DNA of 57,757 nucleotides from Blastococcus sp. (GCA_025465355.1 JAODNN010000086.1:1-57757); one strand, 5' to 3'. Shown: positions 1 to 9,249, counted from the first letter of the stretch. The notes: generated by a model from the sequence alone, not told the origin. Numbers and translations are program-made.

Positions 1-71
1 GCGAGGGCGAGCGGCAGGACGACGGCGCCTGCCGTCGCCACTGCCGCACCGTCGGCGCCGGTCCTGATCAT
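1..71 (-). CDS. 5' end of a membrane or exported protein (partial)
   Basis: An ATG at 71 is preceded by GGAGGA with about 7 nt spacing, so a gene starts here and runs off the left edge. The 23 visible residues begin MIRTGADGAAVATAG and become hydrophobic (AVVLPLALA), which suggests a signal sequence or first membrane helix. It lies 43 nt downstream of the gene ending at 115 on the same strand and is probably co-transcribed with it. Too little is visible to name a family. Confidence 0.5.
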   Translation of the reverse strand, partial: MIRTGADGAAVATAGAVVLPLAL

Positions 72-114
72 CGGTCGTCCTCCGGATCGGGAGCGGCGCC
101 GGACGGTCCTCGGT

Positions 115-480
115 TCAGGAGGTGCGCTGCTCCGGCACCGTCTGCTCCGTGAGGGCAGCCGCACCGAGCACGCCGCGAATGATGGCGCCGGCCGCGGCGA
201 TGACGCGGGCGCTGCCGACGACCGGCGCGATGGCGACGAGTACGGCCTGGGCCTTCTCCATCGTGAGGCCGGCGTCCGCGCCGGCTCCCAGGGTCACCAG
301 GTACGACATCGGGGCGGCGTCCATCGCGACCAGCGCCGCGAGCCGGACGAGCAGGTAGGTCTCGGCGTCGAGACCGGACCGCTCCAGCGCATCGAGGTTC
401 ATCTGGAGAACCGTCTCGAGGACCGGCGCGTCCCCGGCGGCGATGCGGTCGAGGGCGTTGTCGGTGGCGGGCTGGGTCAT
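115..480 (-). CDS. Carboxymuconolactone decarboxylase-fold protein lacking cysteine
   Basis: This 121-residue, mostly helical protein resembles small actinobacterial members of the carboxymuconolactone decarboxylase family (for example ETYLLVRLAALVAMDA near residues 41-56 and a following Gly/Ala-rich helix). AhpD-type members carry a redox CxxC and catalytic His. This protein has no cysteine at all, so peroxidase-type chemistry is excluded and it may be structural or non-catalytic. The ATG at 480 is preceded by AGGAGGA, a strong ribosome binding site. It probably forms an operon with the partial gene at the left edge. The fold assignment is from sequence resemblance and the function is unknown. 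Confidence 0.75.
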   Translation of the reverse strand: MTQPATDNALDRIAAGDAPVLETVLQMNLDALERSGLDAETYLLVRLAALVAMDAAPMSYLVTLGAGADAGLTMEKAQAVLVAIAPVVGSARVIAAAGAIIRGVLGAAALTEQTVPEQRTS

Positions 481-642
481 GGTTCCTCCTGAGACGGGCG
501 GGGTGGACGGCGACCAGCGTCGCCAGTGCGGCGCCGCCCGTCCTCACCCGCTCCGGACGAGAGGTACGCGGGTGCCCCTCCACACCCGGCATGCTCACGG
601 CCGGGGCGCCGGCAGAGATCATCCCGGTCGGGTGAGCACTCC

Positions 643-2094
643 TCAGAGATCCGAGCGCGCCTCCACCCGGCCCTCCGCCACGGCGTCCGCCAGCTCACCG
701 TGGTCGTGCTCGGTGACACGGGCGTACTCCTCGCCGAAGTCCGCGAGCGCGTTCTCGAACGCGGGGGAGGAGCCGAGGTATCCGGCGATGGCGATGCGGT
801 CGCCGGAGCGGGCGTGGGCCCGGGCGAGGCACCAAGCGCAGACTTCGCCGTAGATCCGCAGCCCCTCCGGGCGCAGGTCGGCGACCTCGAGCGAGCCCTT
901 CCAGTCCCGCAGTTGCCGGACGTAGAAGTCGCGCTGTACGCCGTCGATCCCGGTCGTGCGCTGCCAGCCGAGGAAGACGTCGCTGGCCTGTTGCATCAGC
1001 CGCTGCCCGGCAACCACCCGCTGGCCCTCGTTCGTGTACCGGCTCCGGCCGACGAACTCCGCGTGCACCGACGGCGAGGCCTCCTTCACCTGCAGGAGCA
1101 GCGGGTCGTCGTCGTCGCGGCCCACGAGCAGCAGGACCCAGCACCGCGTCCCCACGCTGCCCACGCCGACGACCTTGCGGGCCAGGTCGACGCACGAGTA
1201 CCGCTCCAGCAGCATCCGGCGGTCGGACTGCAACGACGTCCGGTACTGCCGGATCAGCCCGTGGTACGCCGACTCGAGATCCTGCCCCTCGGCCCCGTGG
1301 ACGACGTCGCGCAGCGGCACGAGCAGCGGCGGTTCGGCGCGGATCCGCGGCCGACCGTCCACCACCTCGGTGAGCTTCCCGAATGCCTGCAGCGTGTCAC
1401 GGGTCCGCGCCTTCTCCAGAGCGCGCGCCAGTCTCCTGCGCGGGCCGCCGTCGAGCTGCGGAGCCAGTTGCTGCTGCAGCTCGTCGGCATCGATCCGCGA
1501 GTACCAGACGTCGATGTCCCGGGCGGCGGCGAACTGCGCCATGGCCTGCCGGTACCGCGCTCCGGCGGAAACGGCGAGGCTGCGCCGCTGCTTGCGCCCG
1601 ATGCCCTTCCCGCGGGCCGCGATCACCAGGCTGGCGACCAACCGCTTGACGTCGTGCTCGAACGGTCCGGGGAGGGTCTCGTCGAAGTCGTTGGCGTCGA
1701 ACACCAGCCGTCGCTCCGGGGAGCCGTACAGGCCGAAGTTGGAGACGTGCGCATCACCGCACATCTGCACGGTCAGCCCGGACCGCGGGGCGTCCGCGAG
1801 GTCGGCCGCCATGACCCGGGCGGCGCCGCGGAAATAGGCGAACTCGGAGTCGAGCATCCGGCCGTACCGGATGGGCGCGAGATCCGGGAGTCGGTCCTTG
1901 GCCTGCTCCTCGAGCAGGGCCAGGGCGTTCCGCGATGTCGGCGTCCAGGCGAACCCGGCGTGCGCCTGGAGTGGCGTGGTGCCCCGCAGCGCCTTCCCCG
2001 CGGCTCGTCGCTCCGCGGGTGCCCGGCGCGGTGTCGACGGGGAGGCCGTCTGCTGGGTGGGCTGGCTGGGTACGGCCTGGTCGACGGTCAACAC
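643..2094 (-). CDS. DUF2252 family protein
   Basis: The 483-residue product matches DUF2252, a family of unknown function common in actinobacteria. Two short motifs stand out: GDAHVSNFG around residue 113 and NDFDE around residue 135. They resemble the catalytic loop and metal-binding DFD/DFG of aminoglycoside-phosphotransferase-like kinases, so a small-molecule kinase fold is plausible but is my inference. The GTG at 2094 is chosen because GAGGTGA lies just upstream and because it overlaps the stop of the upstream lipoprotein gene. The TTG at 2091, giving a 4-nt TTGA overlap, is an equally good alternative. Longer open sequence upstream of 2094 is the lipoprotein gene in another frame. Confidence 0.85.
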   Translation of the reverse strand: MLTVDQAVPSQPTQQTASPSTPRRAPAERRAAGKALRGTTPLQAHAGFAWTPTSRNALALLEEQAKDRLPDLAPIRYGRMLDSEFAYFRGAARVMAADLADAPRSGLTVQMCGDAHVSNFGLYGSPERRLVFDANDFDETLPGPFEHDVKRLVASLVIAARGKGIGRKQRRSLAVSAGARYRQAMAQFAAARDIDVWYSRIDADELQQQLAPQLDGGPRRRLARALEKARTRDTLQAFGKLTEVVDGRPRIRAEPPLLVPLRDVVHGAEGQDLESAYHGLIRQYRTSLQSDRRMLLERYSCVDLARKVVGVGSVGTRCWVLLLVGRDDDDPLLLQVKEASPSVHAEFVGRSRYTNEGQRVVAGQRLMQQASDVFLGWQRTTGIDGVQRDFYVRQLRDWKGSLEVADLRPEGLRIYGEVCAWCLARAHARSGDRIAIAGYLGSSPAFENALADFGEEYARVTEHDHGELADAVAEGRVEARSDL

Positions 2095-2366
2095 GCTGAC
2101 TTCACCTCGTCCGCTAGTGCCCCGACGTCCTGGCGGAAGGCGCTGACGGCAGTGCCCACCGTCGACCACGCCTGCTCCACGGCTGCGGTTCCGTGCTGGA
2201 CGATCTGCGCGTCCCGGAGCGAGGCCAGGGGCGTGGGCAGGTCATCGCCGGGCGCACAGATGTCTCCGGCGCCGGACGTCGTCGCGGCGGTGTCGGAGGT
2301 CGGGCCCGACGAGCAGGCGGCGAGGCCCGGGCCCAGCGCCGCGACCGCGCCCTCGAATCTCCTCAT
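2088..2366 (-). CDS. Small predicted lipoprotein
   Basis: A 92-residue protein starts MRRFEGAVAALGPGLAACSSG, a short positively charged region, a hydrophobic stretch and a lipobox-like LAAC followed by Ser/Gly. Lipidation at Cys18 is likely. The mature part is acidic, Thr/Ser-rich at first and then amphipathic (LASLRDAQIVQ, VGALADEVKSAC), with no recognised domain. Its TGA overlaps the start codons of the DUF2252 gene, so the two are translationally coupled and may act together. An in-frame ATG at 2405 would add 13 basic residues but has no better ribosome binding site. Confidence 0.65.
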   Translation of the reverse strand: MRRFEGAVAALGPGLAACSSGPTSDTAATTSGAGDICAPGDDLPTPLASLRDAQIVQHGTAAVEQAWSTVGTAVSAFRQDVGALADEVKSAC

Positions 2367-2527
2367 GCCCCGACGGTGCCGTTCCGGGGGTGGCCGGTGC
2401 GTCATCCGCGGGGGATGAGGCCGGACGACGGCGTCCGGCGCGAACGTCGGCTCCTGGTCGTGGCTCGCTCTCCTACCTGGTGACGCGCAGCCAGGGCGGG
2501 GGAACTGCGGGGGGATGTGCGGCCGGC

Positions 2528-4501
2528 TCAGCCGACGGCTCCGGGGACGACGGCGAACAGCCGCTCGCGCACGGTCTCGCGCACCCGGAGCGTCTCCTCG
2601 ATCCGCAGGAGTTGCTCCTCGGACGCGGGTAGCCCGTACACCTCGCTGAGGAAGCGCGGCAGGTCGGCGCGGTAGTCGTGCTGCCACGCCCCGAAGGCCC
2701 CCGCCGTCTGCGCGTTCTTCATGTCCACCAGGCTCTGGAAGAACGTCGTCACCGGCCGCCACCGCATGGCCGGCGGAATGCCGCGCGGGCTCCCGGCGGC
2801 GATCGGCTCGGGGCGTGGCCGGTCGGGGCCCAGCCAGTCCGGGGGGTACCAGAGCAGGTCCGGACCGAACTTCGTCACGCCGTCGTTGTCGTGGCTCAGC
2901 AGCACGAAACGTGGCGGGCAGCCGCACCGCTCGGCGAGGGCGGCGAACTGCGCGAAGTCGTTGACGACGGCGACCGAGTCGGCGTCGACGTCGAGGCGGT
3001 CGCCGCGGGTGACCTGGCGCATCCACTTGCTCCCGTACGGCGTCCCGATCCAGAGCGCGCGGTCGATGCCCATCGCGTCGAGACCCAGCGTGCCCCAGTG
3101 CAGGAACACGTCCTGGCTGGTGTGCGCACCGAGGCTCTCACCGAACAGCACGACCCGGGGGCGGCGACCGGGCCGGTCGCGGATGCGCTGGAGGATCCGC
3201 AGCCAGAGCAGCCGGTTCTGCTCCCGGCCGCCGCGGATCATGCCGAGGGACAGCGGCGACGGTCGACGCGAGTACTGCAGGGCCACGGTGGCCACGTCGC
3301 CGAGCGCGAGGTACTGCAGGGCGGCGACGGCGACGTAGTTGACGTAGCCGGTGCCGGTGGGGGAGACCAGGACGAGCAGCGACCGGTCGAGGGCGCCGGT
3401 CCGCTCGAGCTCGGCCATGGCGAGGTCGACCCGCTGCCGCGGGGTCGGGGCGTTGTCCAGCCCGACGTAGACCTGCACGGGGGTGCCGCGTGCGGGCGCG
3501 CCCATGACGGTCGCGAGCGACAGGTCCGGCACATCGGCCGGAAGGTTCGGCACCGGCCGCGGGTGGACCGATGCCAGGGCGTGCAGCCGGCCGTCGCGCC
3601 CCATGCCCGCCCAGGACACCAGGCTCCCGGAGCTCCCGCTGACCGTCGACGGCACCCACCGCTGGTCGTGGCCCGGCTCGATCACGGGCACGTCGGCCGA
3701 GGTCCGCGCCTCGATCTGCCGCATCGCCCGGTGCCAGACCGCGGAGGCACCGATCCCCAACCCGGCGAGGAAGCCCGCGTGGCCGGCCAGTCGCCAGAGA
3801 TCCGGCGACCCGGGCAGCACCGCCGCCAGCCGTCGGGCGAGGAGGTCGGTGAGGGCGTGCTCGCCGTAGGCGACGCCGACGAGGCCCCCGACGACCCCCG
3901 CCGCGACGCCGACGGACGACAGCGGGGGCGCGGGCTCCGCCCCGTCGGTGCGATCGGCGTTCTCACCCGCCCGCAGCCGGTCCACGAGGTAGGCGATGCC
4001 CAGGCCCACGGGGAAGGCGAGCGGGACGGCGGTGAGGCGTCCACCCAGCCGCAGGCGTTCGTCCAGCGCGTGCGTGCCGATCTCGGCGGCGCCGAGCAGC
4101 GCGCCGCTCAGACCGCTCGCACCGAGCCGCCACGCCGCCTGGCGCACGGCTCCGCGGAGCGGGTCGTCGACCCGCGGCGGCAGTGCGCGGAGCACCGCGA
4201 GCCCGAGGGGCAACGCCGCGGCGTCCACCGCGATCGTGGCCGTGCGATGAGCGGCGGGGGAGGGCGTCCCGTCGACCAGGAACCGCGCCGTGCCGGCCAG
4301 CGCGTCCTGCGCTCCGGTCGTGAGCAGGAAGTGCAGGCCGGTGGCGAGCCCGGTCACGAGCCCTTGGTCGAGGGCGGTGCGCGAGGACAGGGACGGCGCG
4401 AACGTGCCGGGGGCCATCGCCGCGGCGACGACCAGCCCCACGTCCTGGGCGCTGTTCGTCGTCGCCCGCCACCCACGGCTCCGCCGTCCCGCACGACTCA
4501 T
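2528..4501 (-). CDS. Membrane-associated alpha/beta-hydrolase (Abhydrolase_9 type)
   Basis: This 657-residue protein has an N-terminal half with hydrophobic segments (roughly residues 20-35, 90-105, 155-175, 195-215, 240-255) and a C-terminal alpha/beta-hydrolase domain from about residue 280. The nucleophile elbow is FGESLG with Ser456. VYVGLDNAPT and the C-terminal HDYRADL are also typical of the actinobacterial family Pfam calls Abhydrolase_9 with its own N-terminal membrane domain. Substrate is unknown; esterase or lipase activity at the membrane is the reasonable guess. It is divergent from a paralogue at 4608. The ATG at 4501 has only a weak ribosome binding site; upstream in-frame sequence to 4837 overlaps the divergent gene and is unlikely to be coding. 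Confidence 0.82.
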   Translation of the reverse strand: MSRAGRRSRGWRATTNSAQDVGLVVAAAMAPGTFAPSLSSRTALDQGLVTGLATGLHFLLTTGAQDALAGTARFLVDGTPSPAAHRTATIAVDAAALPLGLAVLRALPPRVDDPLRGAVRQAAWRLGASGLSGALLGAAEIGTHALDERLRLGGRLTAVPLAFPVGLGIAYLVDRLRAGENADRTDGAEPAPPLSSVGVAAGVVGGLVGVAYGEHALTDLLARRLAAVLPGSPDLWRLAGHAGFLAGLGIGASAVWHRAMRQIEARTSADVPVIEPGHDQRWVPSTVSGSSGSLVSWAGMGRDGRLHALASVHPRPVPNLPADVPDLSLATVMGAPARGTPVQVYVGLDNAPTPRQRVDLAMAELERTGALDRSLLVLVSPTGTGYVNYVAVAALQYLALGDVATVALQYSRRPSPLSLGMIRGGREQNRLLWLRILQRIRDRPGRRPRVVLFGESLGAHTSQDVFLHWGTLGLDAMGIDRALWIGTPYGSKWMRQVTRGDRLDVDADSVAVVNDFAQFAALAERCGCPPRFVLLSHDNDGVTKFGPDLLWYPPDWLGPDRPRPEPIAAGSPRGIPPAMRWRPVTTFFQSLVDMKNAQTAGAFGAWQHDYRADLPRFLSEVYGLPASEEQLLRIEETLRVRETVRERLFAVVPGAVG

Positions 4502-4607
4502 GGCTGGATGGTGGCGCCGTGAGCGCCCGCGCGGTTCATCCTCCCGGTAGGAGTCCTGGCCGCTCCGATCCCTCCTACGGTCGATCTTCGGACGAGCGGA
4601 GACGGGC

Positions 4608-6338
4608 ATGACGGCGGAACCGGCGACGAGGCCTACCCAGGGGGGCACGGACGTCGCCCCGCCGCCGCCCCCTGTGCCAGAGTCGGGCGAGGCTCCGCGG
4701 CCCCGCCGATGGCGGCGGTGGCTGCCGCGATACACCTGGAGCGGCACCCTCGGCGCGGTGCTGTTCGGCTGCGCCTCGCTGACGCCGTCGCTGCTGCCGC
4801 GGGGCTGGGTGCTGCAGGGCCTGATCGCCGGCATCACGGCCGCGATCGGCTACGGCGCGGGTGTCACGGTCGCCTGGTTCGTCGCGGAGCTGACCGAGAG
4901 CCGGATCTCGCGCGGCATCCGCCACCGCGCCTGGCAGGTGCTGGCCGCGGCGGGCGGGTTGCTCTGCCTCGTCATGCTGTGGCTCGGCGCGGGCTGGCAG
5001 CGCGACATCCACGAGCTCATGGGTCTGCAGGCCCCCGCGGGCTACACCTCGGTCGGCATCGTCGTCCTGGCGGTGCTGGTGTTCGCCCTCTTCGTCGCCA
5101 TCGGCCGCGGCATCCTGAGGCTCGGACGCCGGCTCGTGCGGCTGTTCGGCCGGATCCTCCCGCGACGCGTCGCCCGGCCGCTCGGGGTCGTCGTGGTCAC
5201 CGCCCTGGTGATCTTCCTGGTCAACGGAGTCCTGTTCCAGGGGCTGGTCAACGCCATGAACTCCGCGTTCAGCGTCAAGGACGGCGGCACGGAGCAGGGC
5301 GCGGTCGAGCCGACGGTCCCCGAACGGTCCGGCGGCCCGGCGTCCCTGGTGCCGTGGCAGGACCTGGGCCTGCAGGGGCGCAACTTCACCGGGACGGGAC
5401 CGACGCCCAAGAACCTGAAGGCGTTCTCGGGCCGGCCGGCCACGCAGCCGGTGCGCGCGTACGTCGGGCTGGCCAGCGCCGCGGACGTCGGTGATCGCGC
5501 CGCGCTCGCCGTCCGTGAGCTGGAACGGGCCGGCGGCTTCCACCGGTCCGTGCTGGTGGTCGTCACGACGACCGGGACCGGCTGGGTCGACCCCGCGGCG
5601 AGCGACTCGCTCGAGTACGAGTTCAACGGCGACACCGCGATGGTGGCGATGCAGTACTCCTACCTGCCCAGCTGGATGTCCTTCCTGGTCGACCAGGTCA
5701 AGGCGCGGGACGCCGGCCGCGCCCTGTTCGACGCGGTCTACGGCGCCTGGACGCAGCTTCCGCCCCGCGCGCGCCCGAAGCTCTACGTGTTCGGAGAGAG
5801 CCTCGGCACCTTCGGGGGAGAGGCGGCCTTCAGCGGGCTGGCCGACATCGAGAACCGCACGGACGGCGTGCTGTGGGCGGGGCCGCCCAACTTCAACGAC
5901 CTGTGGCGCGGGATCGTGGCCGACCGCGAGAGCGGTTCCCCGGAGTGGCTGCCGATCGTGGACGGCGGCCGCACCGTCCGGTTCGCCGACGAGGCCCCCG
6001 ACCTCGCCCGGCCGCCCGGCCCCTGGGGCGAGCCGCGCGTGGTCTACCTGCAGAACGCATCGGACCCCATCGTGTGGTGGTCGCCGCGGCTGATCCTGAA
6101 CCGCCCCGACTGGCTGCGCGGCGAGCGCGGGCCGGACGTCTCCCGGAGCATGGTCTGGCTGCCGTTCGTCACGTTCTGGCAGGTCACCGCCGACCTGGCC
6201 TTCGCGACCGGCGTGCCCGACGGTCACGGGCACTCCTACCGGGCCGATTACGTCAACGGGTGGGCCGACGTCGCGCAGCCGCCGGGCTGGACCGACGCCG
6301 ACACGGCCCGGCTGCGGCCCGTCGTCGGCGGGGAGTGA
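4608..6338 (+). CDS. Membrane-associated alpha/beta-hydrolase, paralogue of 2528-4501
   Basis: The 576-residue product starts with a Pro-rich cytoplasmic tail, then four or so membrane helices (about 45-60, 68-95, 108-125, 147-165 and 193-215) with the family signature LTPSLLPRGW at 58-67. The hydrolase domain from about residue 250 has the nucleophile elbow FGESLG (Ser398) and a C-terminal HSYRADY that probably supplies the catalytic His. The ATG follows GGAG with good spacing. The CPBP protease gene overlaps its stop by 4 nt (GTGA). It is the same family as the divergent upstream gene but more typical in its membrane domain. Confidence 0.88.
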   Translation: MTAEPATRPTQGGTDVAPPPPPVPESGEAPRPRRWRRWLPRYTWSGTLGAVLFGCASLTPSLLPRGWVLQGLIAGITAAIGYGAGVTVAWFVAELTESRISRGIRHRAWQVLAAAGGLLCLVMLWLGAGWQRDIHELMGLQAPAGYTSVGIVVLAVLVFALFVAIGRGILRLGRRLVRLFGRILPRRVARPLGVVVVTALVIFLVNGVLFQGLVNAMNSAFSVKDGGTEQGAVEPTVPERSGGPASLVPWQDLGLQGRNFTGTGPTPKNLKAFSGRPATQPVRAYVGLASAADVGDRAALAVRELERAGGFHRSVLVVVTTTGTGWVDPAASDSLEYEFNGDTAMVAMQYSYLPSWMSFLVDQVKARDAGRALFDAVYGAWTQLPPRARPKLYVFGESLGTFGGEAAFSGLADIENRTDGVLWAGPPNFNDLWRGIVADRESGSPEWLPIVDGGRTVRFADEAPDLARPPGPWGEPRVVYLQNASDPIVWWSPRLILNRPDWLRGERGPDVSRSMVWLPFVTFWQVTADLAFATGVPDGHGHSYRADYVNGWADVAQPPGWTDADTARLRPVVGGE

Positions 6339-7066
6339 GCGGTGCGCGCGTGACCCGGGCCGCCGCCCGGCGGACGCACGACCGTGTGGTCTCCGGCGCG
6401 GTCATCCTGACGCTCGCCGCGAGCAACGTGACCGACCACCTGCTGCACCCGCCCTGGTGGGTCCGTGCGCTGGAGGGTGTGGGCCTGCTCGCCTGGGCCC
6501 GCCTCGACGGGCTCAGCTGGTCGCAGCTCGGGCTCGGGCGGGACCGGCTGGCCTCCGGCTGCCGGTGGGCGCTCGGGGCCATCGGCGTCACCGCGGGCGT
6601 CTACGTGGTCGGTGTCCTGCTGCCGCTGACGCGGCCGGCGTTCCAGGACGTCCGGTACCACCAGCCGCTGTCCGAGGCCCTGCGGACGGCGTTCGTCGTC
6701 ATCCCGCTCGGCACGGTGGTGCTCGAGGAGCTGGCGTTCCGATCCGTCCTCTGGGGCTTCCTGTCGCGACACCTCCGGCAGGGCCAGGTGCTGGTCACCA
6801 CCTCGGTCATCTTCGGCTTCTGGCACGTCTTGCCGTCCCTGCACGTGGGAGCGTCCAACCGGGGGGTGTCCCAGGCGGTCGGGGGAGCGGGCGGTGCCGT
6901 GGTCGTCGTGGGCTCCGTCGTTCTCACGACGATCGGCGGGCTGGTCTTCGGCGAGCTGCGCCGGCGCAGCGGCAGCGTGCTCGCGAGCGCCGGGGCGCAC
7001 TGGGCCACCAACTCCCTCGGGGTGCTCGTCGGCCTGGTCGCCTGGCGGCTGGACCCGCGGGGCTGA
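6335..7066 (+). CDS. CPBP family intramembrane metalloprotease
   Basis: A 243-residue multi-helix membrane protein with all three CPBP (Abi/CAAX protease-like) motifs: EELAFR (Glu131, Glu132, Arg136), FGFWH (His164) and HWATN (His222, Asn226). These residues form the intramembrane zinc site in the Rce1/CPBP family. Targets of bacterial members are mostly unknown; processing of membrane or signal peptides is inferred. The GTG at 6335 is chosen because it gives a GTGA overlap with the hydrolase stop, which also indicates co-transcription with that gene. A later GTG at 6350 is possible. Confidence 0.88.
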   Translation: MSGARVTRAAARRTHDRVVSGAVILTLAASNVTDHLLHPPWWVRALEGVGLLAWARLDGLSWSQLGLGRDRLASGCRWALGAIGVTAGVYVVGVLLPLTRPAFQDVRYHQPLSEALRTAFVVIPLGTVVLEELAFRSVLWGFLSRHLRQGQVLVTTSVIFGFWHVLPSLHVGASNRGVSQAVGGAGGAVVVVGSVVLTTIGGLVFGELRRRSGSVLASAGAHWATNSLGVLVGLVAWRLDPRG

Positions 7067-7111
7067 GGCACGTCGCTGAGCTGGGAAGTCGGCCTTCATC
7101 CGGAGCGGGTG

Positions 7112-7429
7112 ATGCCCGCCGGTTCGGTCGGAGTCACGCTCGCCGAGTCCGCCCCGGAGGGCGACAGCGAGGAGGACGAGGTGTCCGGAACCGCCACCGT
7201 GGCCGTCGCCGGTGTCACCGGCCCGCTCCACGGTCCTGCATCTCTCAACGCGTCGTTCCTCGACGGCCTCGTCGCGCGCGTGCACGCCGAATTCGGCGTG
7301 GACCCCGACCACATCCGTCGCGTCGCGCTGGAGGTGCTCGCGTCGTTCGCGTCCGCCCGCGTGCACGCGTTCGTGCCCATCCTGGTCGAGAAGCGGCTGC
7401 GGCAGACCTTCCGTCGACCGCAAGGGTGA
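7112..7429 (+). CDS. Three-helix-bundle dimerization-domain protein
   Basis: A 105-residue protein whose C-terminal half (LVARVHAEFGVDPDHIRRVA and the following ASARVHAFVPILVEKRLR) matches the small three-helix bundle domain found as stand-alone proteins in actinobacteria. No enzymatic residues are visible. The ATG at 7112 follows GGAG at 7 nt. A GTG at 7181 follows AGGAGG at 5 nt and would give a shorter protein containing just the domain, so the true start is undecided. The following SulP reading frame overlaps the stop (GTGA), so the two are coupled. Confidence 0.7.
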   Translation: MPAGSVGVTLAESAPEGDSEEDEVSGTATVAVAGVTGPLHGPASLNASFLDGLVARVHAEFGVDPDHIRRVALEVLASFASARVHAFVPILVEKRLRQTFRRPQG

Positions 7430-9246
7430 GGACGGTGGACCTGGCGCCACCCGGTGTCCTGGCGCTTCGCGGATACCGCCGTCGGTGGCTGGCCAAGGAC
7501 CTCGTCGCGGGCGTGGTGCTGACCACGTTGCTCGTGCCGCAGGGGATGGCCTACGCCGAGCTGGCCGGGCTGCCGCCCATCACCGGCCTGTACACGACGA
7601 TCACCTGCCTGCTCGGGTATGCGGTGTTCGGACCGTCGCGGATCCTGGTCCTCGGGCCCGACTCCTCGCTGGGCCCGATGATCGCGGCCACGGTCCTGCC
7701 GCTGGCCGCCGCCGGGGGCGACCCAGGCCGCGCCGTTGCGGTGGCCTCGATGCTGGCCCTCCTGACCGCGGTCGTCATGATCGCGGCAGGCGCCGTCGGG
7801 CTCGGCTTCGTCGCCGACCTGCTCTCCTAGCCGACCATGATCGGCTACATGAACGGGCTGGCGCTGACCATCGTGGTCGGGCAGCTGCCCAAGCTGCTCG
7901 GATTCTCGGCCGACGGCGAGGGTCTGATCGGGGAGTTCTCCGGATTTCTCGCGGGGCTCGCCCACGGGGACGTCGTCCCCGCCGCCGCCGCGGTCGGCCT
8001 CGGGGGGATCGCGGTGATCCTGGTCCTGCAGCGGTGGTGGGCGAAGGTGCCCGCGGTGCTGGTCATGGTCGTGCTGGCGATCGTCGTGAGCAGCGTGCTC
8101 GGGCTCGGCGACCGCGGCGTGACACTGATCGGGGTGCTGCCGCAAGGCTTTCCGCCGCTGACCTTTCCCGGCGTCCACTGGTCCGAGCTGGTGCCGCTCG
8201 CCGGGGGCGCGGTGGCGATCGCGCTCGTGTCGCTGGCCGACACCATCTCGACCGCGTCGGCCTTCGCCGCCCGCACCGAGCAGGAGGTGCACGGCGACCA
8301 GGAGATGATCGGCATCGGCGTGGCCAACCTCGCTGCCGGTCTCTTCCAGGGCTTCCCGGTGAGCACCAGCGCGTCCCGCACCGCCGTCGCCGAGCGCGCC
8401 GGGTCGCGGTCGCAGCTGACCGGGATCACGGGCGCCGCTCTCATCATCGTGATGATCGTGTTCCTGCCCGGGCTCTTCCAGGACCTGCCGCAGTCCGCGC
8501 TGGCCGCGGTCGTGATCACCGCCGCGCTGTCGCTGGCCGACGTGCCCGCCAGTGCCCGGCTCTGGCGTCAGCGGAAGGTCGAGTTCAGCCTCTCGATCGT
8601 CGCCTTCCTCGGCGTCGCGCTCCTCGGCGTCCTCCCCGGCATCGTCGTCGCCGTCGGGCTGTCGATCCTCAACGTCTTCCGCCGCGCGTGGCGTCCGTAC
8701 CAGACGACGCTGGGCCTGGTGGAGGGCCTGGCCGGCTACCACGACGTCCGGTCCTACCCGGCCGCACGGCAGCTCCCCGGCCCGGTGATCTACCGCTTCG
8801 ACGCCCCGCTGTTCTTCGCCAACGTCAAGTCGTTCCGCGACGAGATCACCGCGGTCGCCCGGCGCGCCCCGTCCCCGCGGTGGATCGTCGTCGCCGCCGA
8901 GCCCATCACCGACGTGGACACCACGGCGGCCGACGTGCTGTTCGACCTGGACCGCCTCCTGGACGAGCGCCGGCAGACCCTGGTGTTCGCCGAGATGAAG
9001 GACCCGGTGCGGCGCAAGATCGAGCGGTACGGGCTCGCTCGCGAGATCGAGCCCCAGCACTTCTTCCCGACCGTCGAGGCGGCCGTCGAGAGCTTCCGTG
9101 CCAAGACCGGCGTCGCCTGGCCCGACGGGGCTGCCTGCACGACGGCGGAGGCGGCGGCACTGCCCCAACCGGCGGCACTGCCCGAACCGAGGCCACACCC
9201 ATCCGCCACCCCGTCGGAGCAACGCGACTCGACCAGTCCAACGTGA
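7426..9246 (+). pseudogene. SulP family anion transporter interrupted by an in-frame TAG
   Basis: One reading frame of 606 codons encodes a SulP transporter: about ten to twelve membrane helices, then a C-terminal STAS domain (from about VIYRFDAPLFFANVK at 8790 to FFPTVEAA). The signature LVPQGMAYAELAGLPP lies in the first helices. Codon 135 (7828-7830) is TAG, in LLS-stop-PTMIGYMNG, where family members usually read LLSKP. AAG to TAG is a single base change and the frame is otherwise intact. No hairpin with selenocysteine-type spacing follows the codon, and no ribosome binding site precedes the ATG at 7837. Unless suppressed or a sequencing error, the transporter is truncated. The GTG at 7426 overlaps the previous stop by 4 nt. 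Confidence 0.8.
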
Positions 9247-9249
9247 CGC

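Noticed and set aside
526-4522. Very long open frames on the plus strand opposite the DUF2252 and hydrolase genes
   Set aside because: They are rich in Arg/Pro/Gly/Ala, lack family motifs and ribosome binding sites, and mirror third-position G/C of the genes on the other strand.
7828-7830. TAG in the SulP frame as a second UAG-selenocysteine site
   Set aside because: The family residue is Lys, no hairpin with a loop 18 nt downstream can form, and selenocysteine is not known at this place in SulP proteins.
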